64,000 nt of DNA from positions 1 through 64,000 of the forward strand of contig DASUGU010000119.1 of assembly GCA_036273855.1 (NCBI GenBank), read 5' to 3'. Both the position numbers and the translations under genes were made by a program. The notes below the pieces were generated by a model. That model searched no databases. It saw only the letters and a program-made list of their open reading frames with translations, and was not told the DNA's origin. Origin of the DNA: DATEPR01 sp036273855. Lineage in GTDB: Bacteria; Actinomycetota; Actinomycetes; Mycobacteriales; Pseudonocardiaceae. How positions within the stretch are numbered: the stretch's first letter is position 1; every line of letters starts with the position of its first letter. Shown in pieces: positions 17,275 to 25,724 of the stretch.

Positions 17275-17982
17275 GCAGGAATTACAATTCGATAACGATC
17301 GACACGTTCCGGCTGCGGCCGTGTGCGGGCCATCGAAAACGTCAGGCTTTTTTGGTACAAACTATGCATGGTGGCGGAAGACGCAGAGCTCATCCCCGCA
17401 ACGATCGTGGTCAGACCTTGGGGTCGACACGGCCTCTGGCTGGCAATGGTGCTCGACGGAAGCGCCGTCCTCGCTCGACTTGTCGCCTTGTCTGAGGACA
17501 CTGCGTTCAAACGTGCCTGCGAATGGGCAGCGCCGCGGGCTGTCAACCGCGCGCACTGGATAGCGATACCGGAGCCTCGGGGGACGGTTGACAATTACGA
17601 CGATCGGCCTAGGGAGTAAGAACGACAGGACCTGGCGCCTAGGCGTCGGGCGCCCACCGCAACACCTATCGACCGGTCTGACTGTCGAAACCGCCCGCAC
17701 ACCCAGATGGAGATTCGCCAGGCGCCCGGAAGCCGCTCATGCCGCATCGGACGTGAATCTGATGCGAACAAACGTTCGACGAGTCTGCGCGGAGGTCAGA
17801 ATCTGCCGACGTTTGCACAGGTCAGCGTCGTGCAGGCCGGTTGGCAAGGTGTGTGTACTGGCGGTCGCGCTTCCTCAGCCAGCAGGGGCCGCTTTCACGT
17901 CCACAGCCAGGCATGTGTGACGAAGCGTATCCGCTAGACTACGGTTCGACGGCAACAGATTCCGCGTGGGGGAAGGTGGCCG
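17275..17982. other. Gap downstream of kwaB with one weak small gene and a bipartite repeat
   Basis: Apart from the weak candidate at 17368-17619 I see no gene. A copy of the bipartite repeat (CACAGGTCAGC - 30-base spacing - TGTGTACTGGCG) lies at 17816-17858. The last 20 bases before 17983 contain GGGGGAAGG, the ribosome site of the next gene. Confidence 0.45.
17368..17619 (+). CDS. Possible small protein after kwaB
   Basis: 83 residues from ATG 17368 (an in-frame start at 17323 also exists). The sequence PATIVVRPWGRHGLWLAMVLDGSAVLARLV has a plausible beta-turn-helix composition, but there is no clear ribosome site and no family match. It could be a fragment of a lost gene. Confidence 0.3.
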   Translation: MVAEDAELIPATIVVRPWGRHGLWLAMVLDGSAVLARLVALSEDTAFKRACEWAAPRAVNRAHWIAIPEPRGTVDNYDDRPRE

Positions 17983-18915
17983 ATGCGCAGGGGGAGTTCT
18001 CGTCATCCCGGGACGGGGCTTCGTCCGCCCAAGCGGGGTCGTGTCCAACCGGCGCGGGGCGGGCAGCAGAACCTATGGCTGCTGTTGGGAATTCCGGTGG
18101 TTGTGGCGTTCATAACGTGGGCGATTTCGTATTTGGGCCCAGGTGTCGTTCACTTTGGGGCTTCCACGTTGTTCGAATCCAAAACCACGTCAACGTCATC
18201 GATAACGTCACCTACGTCATCGATAACGTCACCTACGTCATCTGCCACTTCACCATCATCTTCGACCGTGCCGTCGATCTCCGATGCTTATCCCTCGTGC
18301 GCTCAATTGGAACCGTTCGCCGTTTGCTCGGTTTCCCTGGACGGCACTGCTAGCTTCGTAACGCGACGACCGACCGATATCAACACGGTGCCGCCATGCA
18401 CGGGCGATCTTGCACAGGCACGGGCCTGGCAGCAGTGGCAGCAGCGCAATGCTGTCGATGCGGGTACCTACATCATCACCATCAACCTGCTGGTCGAACA
18501 GGACGTCATCGTTAACGTCCGGAACCTCGATATCGTTCGCGACTCCCAGCAAACCGCTCCGAACGGGGACGTCCTCACCTGCGCTGGAGGACTGGAAACG
18601 ACATATAAGGTGACTGTAAACCTGGCGACCAACCCGCCGACACTGCAGTATTCATGTCCAACCACCTGCGCCGGAACCGATGGGTTTTCGATCAACGCTA
18701 CCCAGGGCGACCACATTACGATTGAAATGTTCATTATGCCGGGTCCGAACTCCTTGGATACTTGGCATGGCTCGATGGATATGAGCGTCGGCACGAAGAA
18801 ATCGGTTCTCCAGTTCGGGACCCACGAGCTGTCTGACTTCGGGCCGACGGAACCACAATACGAGATTGACGATCCCGATACACCGCCCTACTGGGTACTT
18901 GTGCCGTCACACTGA
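17983..18915 (+). CDS. Membrane-anchored exported protein with Ser/Thr linker
   Basis: 310 residues from ATG 17983, ribosome site GGGGGAAGG. A basic N-terminus (RRGSSRHPGTGLRPPKRGRVQ) precedes a single membrane segment (about residues 31-49, LWLLLGIPVVVAFITWAISYL). Next comes a Ser/Thr/Pro linker made of TSSITSP repeats and an extracellular beta-rich domain of about 200 residues with paired cysteines (CAQLEPFAVC, CPTTC). The layout is a type II or uncleaved-signal surface protein. No family recognised. An IS5-family element follows 3 bases after the stop. Confidence 0.55.
   Translation: MRRGSSRHPGTGLRPPKRGRVQPARGGQQNLWLLLGIPVVVAFITWAISYLGPGVVHFGASTLFESKTTSTSSITSPTSSITSPTSSATSPSSSTVPSISDAYPSCAQLEPFAVCSVSLDGTASFVTRRPTDINTVPPCTGDLAQARAWQQWQQRNAVDAGTYIITINLLVEQDVIVNVRNLDIVRDSQQTAPNGDVLTCAGGLETTYKVTVNLATNPPTLQYSCPTTCAGTDGFSINATQGDHITIEMFIMPGPNSLDTWHGSMDMSVGTKKSVLQFGTHELSDFGPTEPQYEIDDPDTPPYWVLVPSH
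18193..18255 (+). repeat. 21-bp tandem repeat encoding TSSITSP
   Basis: The unit ACGTCATCGATAACGTCACC plus T occurs twice exactly (18193-18213 and 18214-18234), then once with changes to 18255. It is in frame and gives the heptapeptide repeat TSSITSP/TSSITSP/TSSATSP of the linker in the exported protein. Confidence 0.85.
18796..18814 (+). repeat. 19-bp repeat, copy 1 (inside the exported-protein gene)
   Basis: AAGAAATCGGTTCTCCAGT, identical to 20044-20062 on the far side of the IS5-family element. No further flanking similarity is evident. Confidence 0.7.
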
Positions 18916-18917
18916 CG

Positions 18918-19928
18918 TAATCTCAGCAACTTTCACGCGAGCAGGCCATGTTCGAAATGAGTCAGTACGAGGGCGGCCTTGACGATGCCGCCGATCTTGC
19001 TCGGACTGGCGGTGATGTGCCGCAAGCTGCGCCAGCGTCCAGTGAGCACGGCGAAGCCACGTTCTCCCAGACACCGTAAGCCCCGTAGCAGGGCGTTGTA
19101 GGTGCGGTTGTCGACGTCAAGGACCTGATCGTGGGTGGGTTGAGGAATCGGGGTGTGCACGCCGATACCCGCGCCGGTGTAGCCACCGTCGGCCAGGGTC
19201 GGCAGCCCGATGGCGGCTGCGGCGTACAACGCACCGAGCACGTGTGCGCGAGCCGCGGTCAGGTCGTGGACCGATCCCGGTTCGACGTCGGAGACCCACA
19301 ACGGGACACCGGTGGGTGCGGACAGTGCCTGAATGTTGCCGCCGTGCTCGTGGGCTTTCCCGGAGAACCACAGGTCGATCTGCTTGCCTTTGATGCTGGT
19401 GGTTTTCTCGCTGCAGCGGTCGGCGGAGAAGACCTTTCCATCGAGAATCACGTAGGCCATGCCTTCGGCTTTGGCGCGGTCGAGGGCTTGGTGCAGGTCC
19501 GGGGCCTGGTCGGCGAGCACTGTGACGACCTCGTCGAGATAACGGTAGGCGGTCGCACGGGAGATGCCGTGGTCACGGCCCAGGGCGGTGATGTCGCTGT
19601 TCTGGCGGAACCACCGCAGGCCCACTATCGCCTGCCGGAAGCAGGTCAGCGCTCTGCTGTTGTGGCGAGTGCCGCGTCGGCGGCGTTCGGCGTGTAGCAG
19701 GCGGCTGAGGTACTGGGCCAGTTCGCGGGAGACGTCGAGCATGGCAGGATGGCTGATCACGGGGAGCCTCTGGTCTAGGATTTGATCTTCGCAAACCCAG
19801 TCCTACCAGGCGCTCCCCGCCCATGCGTGGGCCAGGTCCCCAGCGTGTGCCTCGGCTCGGATCAGCCGGTGTTCTCGGGCATGTTCATCACATGCCGGGA
19901 TCACGATCCTGATTTTAGTGAGATCACC
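18918..19928 (-). mobile_element. IS5-family (ISL2-like) insertion sequence
   Basis: An intact transposase gene is flanked by imperfect inverted sequences. The left end reads TAATCTCAGCAACTTTCA (from about 18918) and the right end contains TGATTTTAGTGAGATCA (to about 19928). The ends are approximate and I could not fix a target duplication. It lies directly after the exported-protein gene. Confidence 0.55.
18933..19760 (-). CDS. IS5-family (HARBI1-like DDE) transposase
   Basis: 275 residues from GTG 19760. An N-terminal HTH (DITALGRDHGISRATAYRYLDE) is followed by the DDE nuclease: first Asp in AYVILDGKVFSADR, second in LPTLADGGYTGAG, Glu in LGERGFAVLTGRWRSL. The C-terminal HITASPSKIGGIVKAALVL is typical of the ISL2/DDE_Tnp_4 group. 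The frame is intact and of normal family length (about 270 residues), so the element may be active. Confidence 0.85.
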   Translation of the reverse strand: MISHPAMLDVSRELAQYLSRLLHAERRRRGTRHNSRALTCFRQAIVGLRWFRQNSDITALGRDHGISRATAYRYLDEVVTVLADQAPDLHQALDRAKAEGMAYVILDGKVFSADRCSEKTTSIKGKQIDLWFSGKAHEHGGNIQALSAPTGVPLWVSDVEPGSVHDLTAARAHVLGALYAAAAIGLPTLADGGYTGAGIGVHTPIPQPTHDQVLDVDNRTYNALLRGLRCLGERGFAVLTGRWRSLRHITASPSKIGGIVKAALVLTHFEHGLLA

Positions 19929-20043
19929 TCACTGAACCCGGATCCACCGATGCGCTGTGGGCACTGCTCAACCCGTGCGCGCTGTGACGCACCTACCAGC
20001 GGGCTGCCGTATCGGAAATGCAACGCCACCGAAACACCGTACC

Positions 20044-20062
20044 AAGAAATCGGTTCTCCAGT
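20044..20062 (+). repeat. 19-bp repeat, copy 2
   Basis: AAGAAATCGGTTCTCCAGT, identical to 18796-18814. It lies between the IS5-family element and the nuclease-like gene, in about 170 bases with no gene. Confidence 0.7.
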
Positions 20063-20098
20063 CGATTTCGCGGTTGCACCTGCCTCATTCGGGCTAGC

Positions 20099-21922
20099 TC
20101 AATGGCGGATAACCCGGCGTGCCTTTACATTCGGCTGGCCGGGAGTTAGCCTGCCAGCATTCACGTCGAGTTGCCTAATAGCCTGATTGTTAGATGCCGG
20201 AACTATGACACATTCCGACTGAGTCAAGTCGTGCCGCGCCGACGCTAGCTGAGTGCCGGATACGCCAAGGAACAGTTCTGGTCCCTCGATTTTGAGAGTG
20301 TAGTTATCCAAAATTAGAACGACGTACTCGTCATCGTCCGGTTGAAATGAGTCAAGTTTGTTAATCTTCATCTCTCGCCAAGTCCCGATTAGCTGTTGGC
20401 CAGAGATTAGTGCGGCTGCATCCAGTATCGGAGCAGCTTCCGCCCTTGTCATCCTGAACAAGTCTGGAACGCGAATCGGTCGCGTGCTGCGGGTTTGGAT
20501 GACACTCAGAGCCTCAAGGACGCGGAGAATGGGCTCATCCACGAGGGCCTCTACCTCGGGCCCGAGTTCTAGGAGTGGAAAGAATGGACCTTTCTCTCCC
20601 GCCACTTCAAGTCTGTTGCCTGCAACCCAATGCGACAGGAATCGTACAGCGACTAGCGCGTCGTCTACGTCCGCTCCGGTAATGTCGGCGAACGTCGTTC
20701 TTATTCGAGCGGCCAGCCCTTCAAATTCCATGAACGATTCAACTGCATAGCCCCCCGAAGCATCTGCCCCTTTCATCCAGGCTCCGCCGCCATCAGGCCC
20801 AATAGTTCCGGGTTCCATGTTCAGGACAATTTCAGCAAGCGCCGAGCCGTCTGCAGATACTAGTCTATGCCGAAGTCGGTATGGTTTCCTGTCGGCGGGA
20901 ACGCCAAATGATACTCGGCCCATCTCGTAATCGCCACCAAGTCCGCCGGGCAAGTCTGCAGTTATCTGTGCAGGCAATGTTACGGGCCGTCCGTATTTTC
21001 TCCATTGCTCGTAGGCTTCGCGGTCTTGCGAATCGTTCTCAAATATGAACTTCAATTTCACAGGTATGGGGCGCTCGTTGAGCGCTTCATCAAACCGGCT
21101 GTAGATCCGGAATGTTAGACACCTGCCGTCGTTATCGGTTTCTTGGGTAGCGGCAACCAAGTCTTTTTCGTGCGCGAGTTCCGGCCTCGTCGGGTCGACG
21201 CTGACACCATAACGGAAGTGTGGATCCAGATCAAGTAGTTCTTGAAGTTTTCGTAGGTGCTCTATAAGGTCACCGGGCTGTACGTCAGGTCCCTTTGAAT
21301 CGCGCAGCAGTTGGCGGTCTATACTCAACAAGGAGGCAACTTGTCGAACGGCCGAGTCAAGCCGGTCGCGACCACCATATAGATAGTAGTCGACAACGCT
21401 TGGGTGGCTGGCTACGAGTGATTCGCAGGCTATTAGACCTTTCCATTCGGGAGTGTTGTCGGGGTCTGCCTGCCACTCTTGCACCAGCCGAACACAGTCG
21501 CTCGTTATGGCTGCCTTCTTTTGGTTCGGATTTTCGGCTTCCTTCTTGAGGTCAGCCAAGATTCGGCCGGGCATCTCGCTGAACCACTTCCGATTTTCCG
21601 GGGTTGGGTCGAGTGGAATCATTAGGTACCAATGCGCAACCGTCATGCTGTTTTGGGCTATCTGTGTAGCTAGACGACGGTAAGATCGCTCAATCTGGCC
21701 TTTCTGTCCGCCTTTCAGATTGGTTGCAAATTTTTTGATTTGGTACACGTCCACAATGCCTGCCGCACGACTCTCATTTGGGATCAGAACATCGATCCCA
21801 CCGTCGCCCTGTGAAGGACGGACTCGGACAGCACGAGGGTTCTCCCGGTAGAGCATTACCGACAGCAGTGTTTCAACTTCTTCCCCGCTCAGGCGTGTCC
21901 ACTCGACCCGTCCTTGCGCCAT
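20099..21922 (-). CDS. PD-(D/E)xK nuclease-like protein (candidate defence effector)
   Basis: 607 residues from ATG 21922, with GAGAGG eight bases upstream. The longer frame to 21988 lacks a ribosome site. The N-terminal 70 residues form a restriction-endonuclease-like core: a helix (LSGEEVETLLSVMLY), then QGDGGIDVLI (Asp44), then VDVYQIKKF (Gln61-x-Lys63), the D...QxK form of the PD-(D/E)xK site seen in Mrr-like enzymes. About 530 residues follow with no recognised domain, probably sensing or DNA recognition. Low GC and an island position suggest a transferred, stand-alone defence nuclease. Function is inferred. Confidence 0.6.
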   Translation of the reverse strand: MAQGRVEWTRLSGEEVETLLSVMLYRENPRAVRVRPSQGDGGIDVLIPNESRAAGIVDVYQIKKFATNLKGGQKGQIERSYRRLATQIAQNSMTVAHWYLMIPLDPTPENRKWFSEMPGRILADLKKEAENPNQKKAAITSDCVRLVQEWQADPDNTPEWKGLIACESLVASHPSVVDYYLYGGRDRLDSAVRQVASLLSIDRQLLRDSKGPDVQPGDLIEHLRKLQELLDLDPHFRYGVSVDPTRPELAHEKDLVAATQETDNDGRCLTFRIYSRFDEALNERPIPVKLKFIFENDSQDREAYEQWRKYGRPVTLPAQITADLPGGLGGDYEMGRVSFGVPADRKPYRLRHRLVSADGSALAEIVLNMEPGTIGPDGGGAWMKGADASGGYAVESFMEFEGLAARIRTTFADITGADVDDALVAVRFLSHWVAGNRLEVAGEKGPFFPLLELGPEVEALVDEPILRVLEALSVIQTRSTRPIRVPDLFRMTRAEAAPILDAAALISGQQLIGTWREMKINKLDSFQPDDDEYVVLILDNYTLKIEGPELFLGVSGTQLASARHDLTQSECVIVPASNNQAIRQLDVNAGRLTPGQPNVKARRVIRH

Positions 21923-22261
21923 GACAGATGCCTCTCGTCTTTCGTACGCTGAGATCCGCATCGGTGTTCGGTCCAGGCTGGGCGTCAATCAAGGCACGAT
22001 CGCGGGGTCTAGCGATACATAGCGAATGTTCGCCCATAGTAGCCTTGAGCTGGGCTCATCGCCTAAGGACCGACCACCCATCCGGCCTAACGGGCCTCGG
22101 ACTTTGATGAAATAGGTGGTGATGGTGGCTGCCTCTTGTTGATCAATACGGCGGACGGCCGTTGCCGTCACCCCGCAAGCAGGCTGACCGCGCTGGCCAG
22201 TCCGCTGACGCTGTTTATGCAGGTCAGCGCCGTCTCGGCGAGGTACGCAGGTGTGTGTACT
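21923..22261. other. Island edge: short gap with the fourth bipartite repeat
   Basis: No gene. It holds the promoter side of the nuclease-like gene and, at 22218-22260, TGCAGGTCAGC - 30-base spacing - TGTGTAC, directly abutting the point where the radical SAM gene becomes recognisable. Confidence 0.5.
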
Positions 22262-23146
22262 TGCGCTGACCACAACTGCTTCGCTCGCAACTCGCACACC
22301 TACCTGGACCTGGACTCCGGCCACGACTTCGACAGCCAGGTGATCGTGAAGGTCAACGCGGTCGAGGTGCTGAGGACACAGTTGCGCTCGCCGAAATGGC
22401 ACCACGACCACGTGGCGATGGGCACCAACACCGACCCGTACCAGCGGGCCGAGGGCCGGTACCGGTTGATGCCCGGCATCATCGGCGCGCTCGCGTCGTC
22501 GGGCACACCGTTGTCGATCCTGACCAAGGGCACGGTGGCGTCCCGGGACATCCCGCTGCTGGTGTCGGCGGCGAAGGACGTGCCGGTGGGGCTCGGGGTG
22601 TCGATCGCGCTGGTCGACCGGGATATCCAGCGGGTGCTGGAGCCGGGCACACCGAGTCCGCAGGCGCGGTTGGAGTTGGTGCGGCGGGTGCGCGAGGCGG
22701 GGCTGCCGTGCGGTGTGTTCGTGGCGCCGGTGCTGCCGCACCTGACCGACTCGATCGAGCAGTTGGACCAGTTGCTGGCCGCGATCGCCGATGCCGGGGC
22801 CACCGGGGTGACGGTGTTGCCGCTGCACCTGCGGCCGGGGGCCCGGGAGTGGTTCGCGGAGTGGTTACGCCGGGAGCACCCGGAGCTGGTGCCCGCGTAT
22901 CGGCAGATCTACGGCAAGGGGAGTTACGCCGATCGCCGGTACCGGCGGCTGCTGGGGGAGCGGGTCGGACCGCTGCTGCGGCGGCACGGGTTGGCCAGCG
23001 GCGTGGCGCGGACCGAGTCCTCGGACGAGCCGTTGGGTGGTGGCGCCGGCGAGTCGGATCCGGACCGGGCGGTCTGGCCGGCCGGAGCCCTGCCGCCGGG
23101 TGCGCCACCGGGAGACGTGGACCAAGGCCAGCTGACGTTGTTGTGA
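22262..23146 (+). pseudogene. Radical SAM protein (Rv2578c type), 5' end lost
   Basis: From about 22280 the frame matches Rv2578c-type radical SAM proteins: NCFARNSHTYLDLDSGHDF, VKVNAVEVLRTQL, AMGTNTDPYQRAEGRYRLMPGI, later LGVSIALVDRDIQRVLEPGTPSP. The sequence before it is unrelated. Intact proteins have about 60-80 more N-terminal residues and a C-x3-C-x2-C cluster ending at the Cys of CFAR. Here only that last Cys survives, preceded by CTCADHN, so the iron-sulfur site cannot form normally. The gene was probably broken when the accessory DNA to the left arrived. A shorter product from an internal start is conceivable. Confidence 0.7.
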
Positions 23147-23300
23147 TGGCTGGCTGCTGCGCGCGCCTGGCCGGGTTGGGTTGCGGCGGATGGCGCGCGG
23201 GGCATGGCGATGTCGGTGGATGGCGCGCGGGCTGAGCTTGGAGCTGTCCGTCGTGGCGGCGTGGGCGGCGCGATGTCGCGGCGCGGGCGGCTCGGCTGGC

Positions 23301-23670
23301 TGTTGCCGGGCGCTGCTCGGTGGCGCGTGGCAGGGGGCGCGATGTCGGCTGCTGCGGTTGAGAGCGTGGCGCCTGACCGCCAGCGCGCCAGTGCCCGACT
23401 CGTGCATGCGTGCGTGGGCCGGATCGCGGGCGTTTTCGGCCGGTGGTCGCCGTGCATGGCGCGCCATCTGCGGTTGAGAGCCTGGCTGGCTGTTGCTGAC
23501 TGCTGCTCGGTGGCGCGTGGCTGGCGCGCGATATCGGCTGCCGCGGTTGAGAGCCTGGCGCCTGACCGCCAGTCCGGCAGCGCCCCACTCGCGCAGGCCT
23601 GTGTGGGCCGGATCGCGGGCGTTTTCGGCCGGTGGTCGCTGTGGATGGGGCGCCGGCGGGCGGCGATGTC
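23301..23670 (+). repeat. 189-bp tandem repeat in a 660-base gene-free gap
   Basis: The gap 23147-23804 has no supportable gene. Within it two units of 189 bp are adjacent. Exact blocks, such as GGGCCGGATCGCGGGCGTTT at 23416 and 23605 (35 identical bases) and a block beginning GGTTGAGAGC at about 23358 and 23547, set the period. Partial, more diverged units flank both sides. 189 is a multiple of three and several frames stay open, but no frame has a ribosome site or protein-like composition. Confidence 0.75.
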
Positions 23671-23804
23671 GGTTGGGGCTGGGCGGCGCGCCATGGGGCC
23701 ACCATGGGTCGCGCGGGTTGGCTGCGATCCCGGTCTGCGCTCGGTTGGCGAGCGCGGCTGTTGGCCGTCGCGTCAGGCGGGTGTGGCGTCAGGCGGGTGT
23801 GGCG

Positions 23805-24218
23805 TCAGGCCGTGGTCGCGGTGGCCAGGGTTTCGGCTAGCTGGGCGATCGTGGTGAACCAGGCGTCGCCGTCGGGGGAGTCGGACCACAGCTCGTTCAG
23901 CTCGGAGTCGTCGGCCAGCACCCGGGTCAGCGCCTGCACGGCCAGCACGCACAGGTCCTCGGACAGCTCCGGGATGGCCTGCTTGGGGCCGTAGGCCGAG
24001 TCGACCGGTTCGCCGTCCGGTTGTTGCGCCGCCACCAGCGCCGCGGCGGCCACGGCGGCGCCGCCCGCGTCGCGGTCCAGGTAGTCCGATTCCTCGGCGG
24101 CCTCGCTGAGCGCTTCCCGGATGGCGTCGGGTCTGTCGTCCGGGTCGAGGTCGTCCAGCGCCGCGGCGAAGTCCACCGCGTCGTCGTTGTCGAAGGGTCC
24201 GGTGCCCCATGCGGTCAC
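23805..24218 (-). CDS. DUF4259 domain protein
   Basis: 137 residues from GTG 24218 (a GTG at 24242 is an alternative). The N-terminal TAWGTGPFDNDDAVDFAAALDDL is the diagnostic start of DUF4259. A helical body and QALTRVLADDSELNELW near the end follow. The family is small, cytoplasmic and of unknown function. It is divergently transcribed from the TetR gene across a 110-base control region. Confidence 0.75.
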   Translation of the reverse strand: MTAWGTGPFDNDDAVDFAAALDDLDPDDRPDAIREALSEAAEESDYLDRDAGGAAVAAAALVAAQQPDGEPVDSAYGPKQAIPELSEDLCVLAVQALTRVLADDSELNELWSDSPDGDAWFTTIAQLAETLATATTA

Positions 24219-24252
24219 CGGAAAATCATGCCAGGGCGTCACGTTGACGGGT

Positions 24253-24323
24253 GAGTGTCGTGGTGTTACGGATCATGTAAGTAAAAATCAGGCTTGACTG
24301 TTTGTTAGTACGCGACGACACTC
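24253..24323 (+). promoter_or_regulatory. Inverted repeat spanning the TetR promoter/start region
   Basis: GAGTGTCGT (24253-24261) and its exact complement ACGACACTC (24315-24323) flank an AT-rich 53-base stretch just before the TetR start. The position, between divergent genes and touching the start, fits autoregulation by the TetR protein. Arm spacing is wide for one operator, so it may be two half-sites. Confidence 0.4.
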
Positions 24324-24328
24324 GGGCC

Positions 24329-24934
24329 GTGGTCGCGCAAACCAGGCAGCGCCAGGCCGACCGGAGTCGGGAGACCCGGCGCAAGCTGATGGAGGCCACC
24401 GTCGAGTGCCTCGTCGAACGCGGCTGGACCGGCACCACGACGGTGCTCGTCGCCGAGCGCGCGGGCGTGTCCCGGGGCGCCCAACTGCACCACTTCCGCA
24501 CGCGGGGCGAGCTGGTCGCCGCCGCCGTCGAGTACGTCGGCGCGCAGAGCGTCGCCACCATGATCGAGCAGGCCGCCGCACTGCCGAACACCGGCGACCG
24601 CACCGCCGCCGTCGCCGACTTCATCATCGACTTCTACGTCAGCCCGCTGTTCACGGCCGCGCTGGAACTCTGGGTGGCCGCGCGTACCGATCCCGAGCTG
24701 AAACGCGAGGTCGTCGACCTGGAGACCCGCCTGGGCCGGGAGATGCACCGCATCGCCGTCGGCCTGCTCACCGCCGACGAGCGCCGGCCTGGCGTCCGCG
24801 AGGCCGTCCAGGCCACGCTCGACCTGGCCAGGGGCCTCGCGCTGGCCAACCTGCTCACCGACGACAGCCGCAGGCGGGCCCGCATCGTCCGCCAGTGGTC
24901 GACCATGCTGGAACGCGTACTCCGGGGAGAGTGA
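24329..24934 (+). CDS. TetR-family regulator of the downstream acyl-CoA operon
   Basis: About 201 residues from GTG 24329 (a TTG at 24302 is in frame but lies inside the inverted-repeat region). The N-terminal HTH is RSRETRRKLMEATVECLVERGW ... TTVLVAERAGVSRGAQLHHF, the standard TetR signature. A helical ligand-binding domain follows. It lies head-on to six catabolic genes and its stop is one base from the next start, so it is likely co-transcribed and senses an acyl-CoA or terpenoid inducer (inference). Confidence 0.85.
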   Translation: MVAQTRQRQADRSRETRRKLMEATVECLVERGWTGTTTVLVAERAGVSRGAQLHHFRTRGELVAAAVEYVGAQSVATMIEQAAALPNTGDRTAAVADFIIDFYVSPLFTAALELWVAARTDPELKREVVDLETRLGREMHRIAVGLLTADERRPGVREAVQATLDLARGLALANLLTDDSRRRARIVRQWSTMLERVLRGE

Positions 24935-24935
24935 C

Positions 24936-25724
24936 GTGATCGACACCGCCGGCCTGCTCGCCGACCTCACCGCCGAGGGCGCCGATCTGGACGCCATCGT
25001 ATCCACATTGGACGACGACCGCTGGCGCACGATGACACCGGCCGAGGGCTGGACCGTGGCCCACCAGATCGCCCACCTCACCTGGACCGACCATGCCGCC
25101 GTGCTGGCCGCCACCGACGTCGAGGCGTTCTCCGGGGTGATCCGACAGGCGATGGCCGAGGGCACGTCACTGGTGGACGACGCCGCGGCCAAGGGCGCCG
25201 ACCTGCCACCTGACCAGTTACTGGTCGGCTGGCGGGCCGGCAGACAGGACATGGCCGCCGCGCTGAAAGCCGTGCCGGACGGGCGGAAGCTGCCGTGGTT
25301 CGGCCCGCCGATGAGCGCCGCGTCCATGGCGACCGCCCGGCTGATGGAGACCTGGGCGCACGGCCAGGACGTCGCCGACGCGCTCGGCGTGCACCGGACG
25401 CCGACCGCCCGGCTGCGCAATGTGGCGCACATCGGCGTCCGCACGGTCGCGTTCGCCTTCGCCGTGCACGGTTTGGCCGCGCCGCCCGCACCGTTCCGGG
25501 TGGAGCTGACCGCGCCGGACGGTGAGCTGTGGACGTGGGGGCCCGAGGACGCGCCGGACCGGGTCACGGCGCCGGCACTGGACTTCTGCCTGCTCGTCAC
25601 CCAGCGCCGCCACCGCGACGACCTGGCCGTCCGGGCCACCGGCGAGTGGGCCACCCGCTGGGTGCCGATCGCGCAGGCGTTCGCCGGTCCACCCGGTGGC
25701 GGCCGGCAGCCGGGAGGTGCGTGA
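24936..25724 (+). CDS. TIGR03084-type DinB-like metal-binding protein
   Basis: 262 residues from GTG 24936, ribosome site GGGGAGAG. The N-terminal helical bundle holds TVAHQIAHLTWTDHAAVLA, giving the His residues of the DinB/mycothiol-dependent maleylpyruvate isomerase type metal site. A further His lies in METWAHGQDVADAL, followed by RLRNVAHIGVRT. The layout matches the actinobacterial TIGR03084 family. These are commonly next to AtuA-like and acyl-CoA carboxylase genes, as here. Substrate unknown; mycothiol-dependent chemistry is possible. The stop shares a base with the next ATG. Confidence 0.75.
   Translation: MIDTAGLLADLTAEGADLDAIVSTLDDDRWRTMTPAEGWTVAHQIAHLTWTDHAAVLAATDVEAFSGVIRQAMAEGTSLVDDAAAKGADLPPDQLLVGWRAGRQDMAAALKAVPDGRKLPWFGPPMSAASMATARLMETWAHGQDVADALGVHRTPTARLRNVAHIGVRTVAFAFAVHGLAAPPAPFRVELTAPDGELWTWGPEDAPDRVTAPALDFCLLVTQRRHRDDLAVRATGEWATRWVPIAQAFAGPPGGGRQPGGA

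Noticed and set aside
23301..23670. Repeats considered as a CRISPR array
   Set aside because: Only two full 189-bp units, adjacent with no spacers, and no cas genes.
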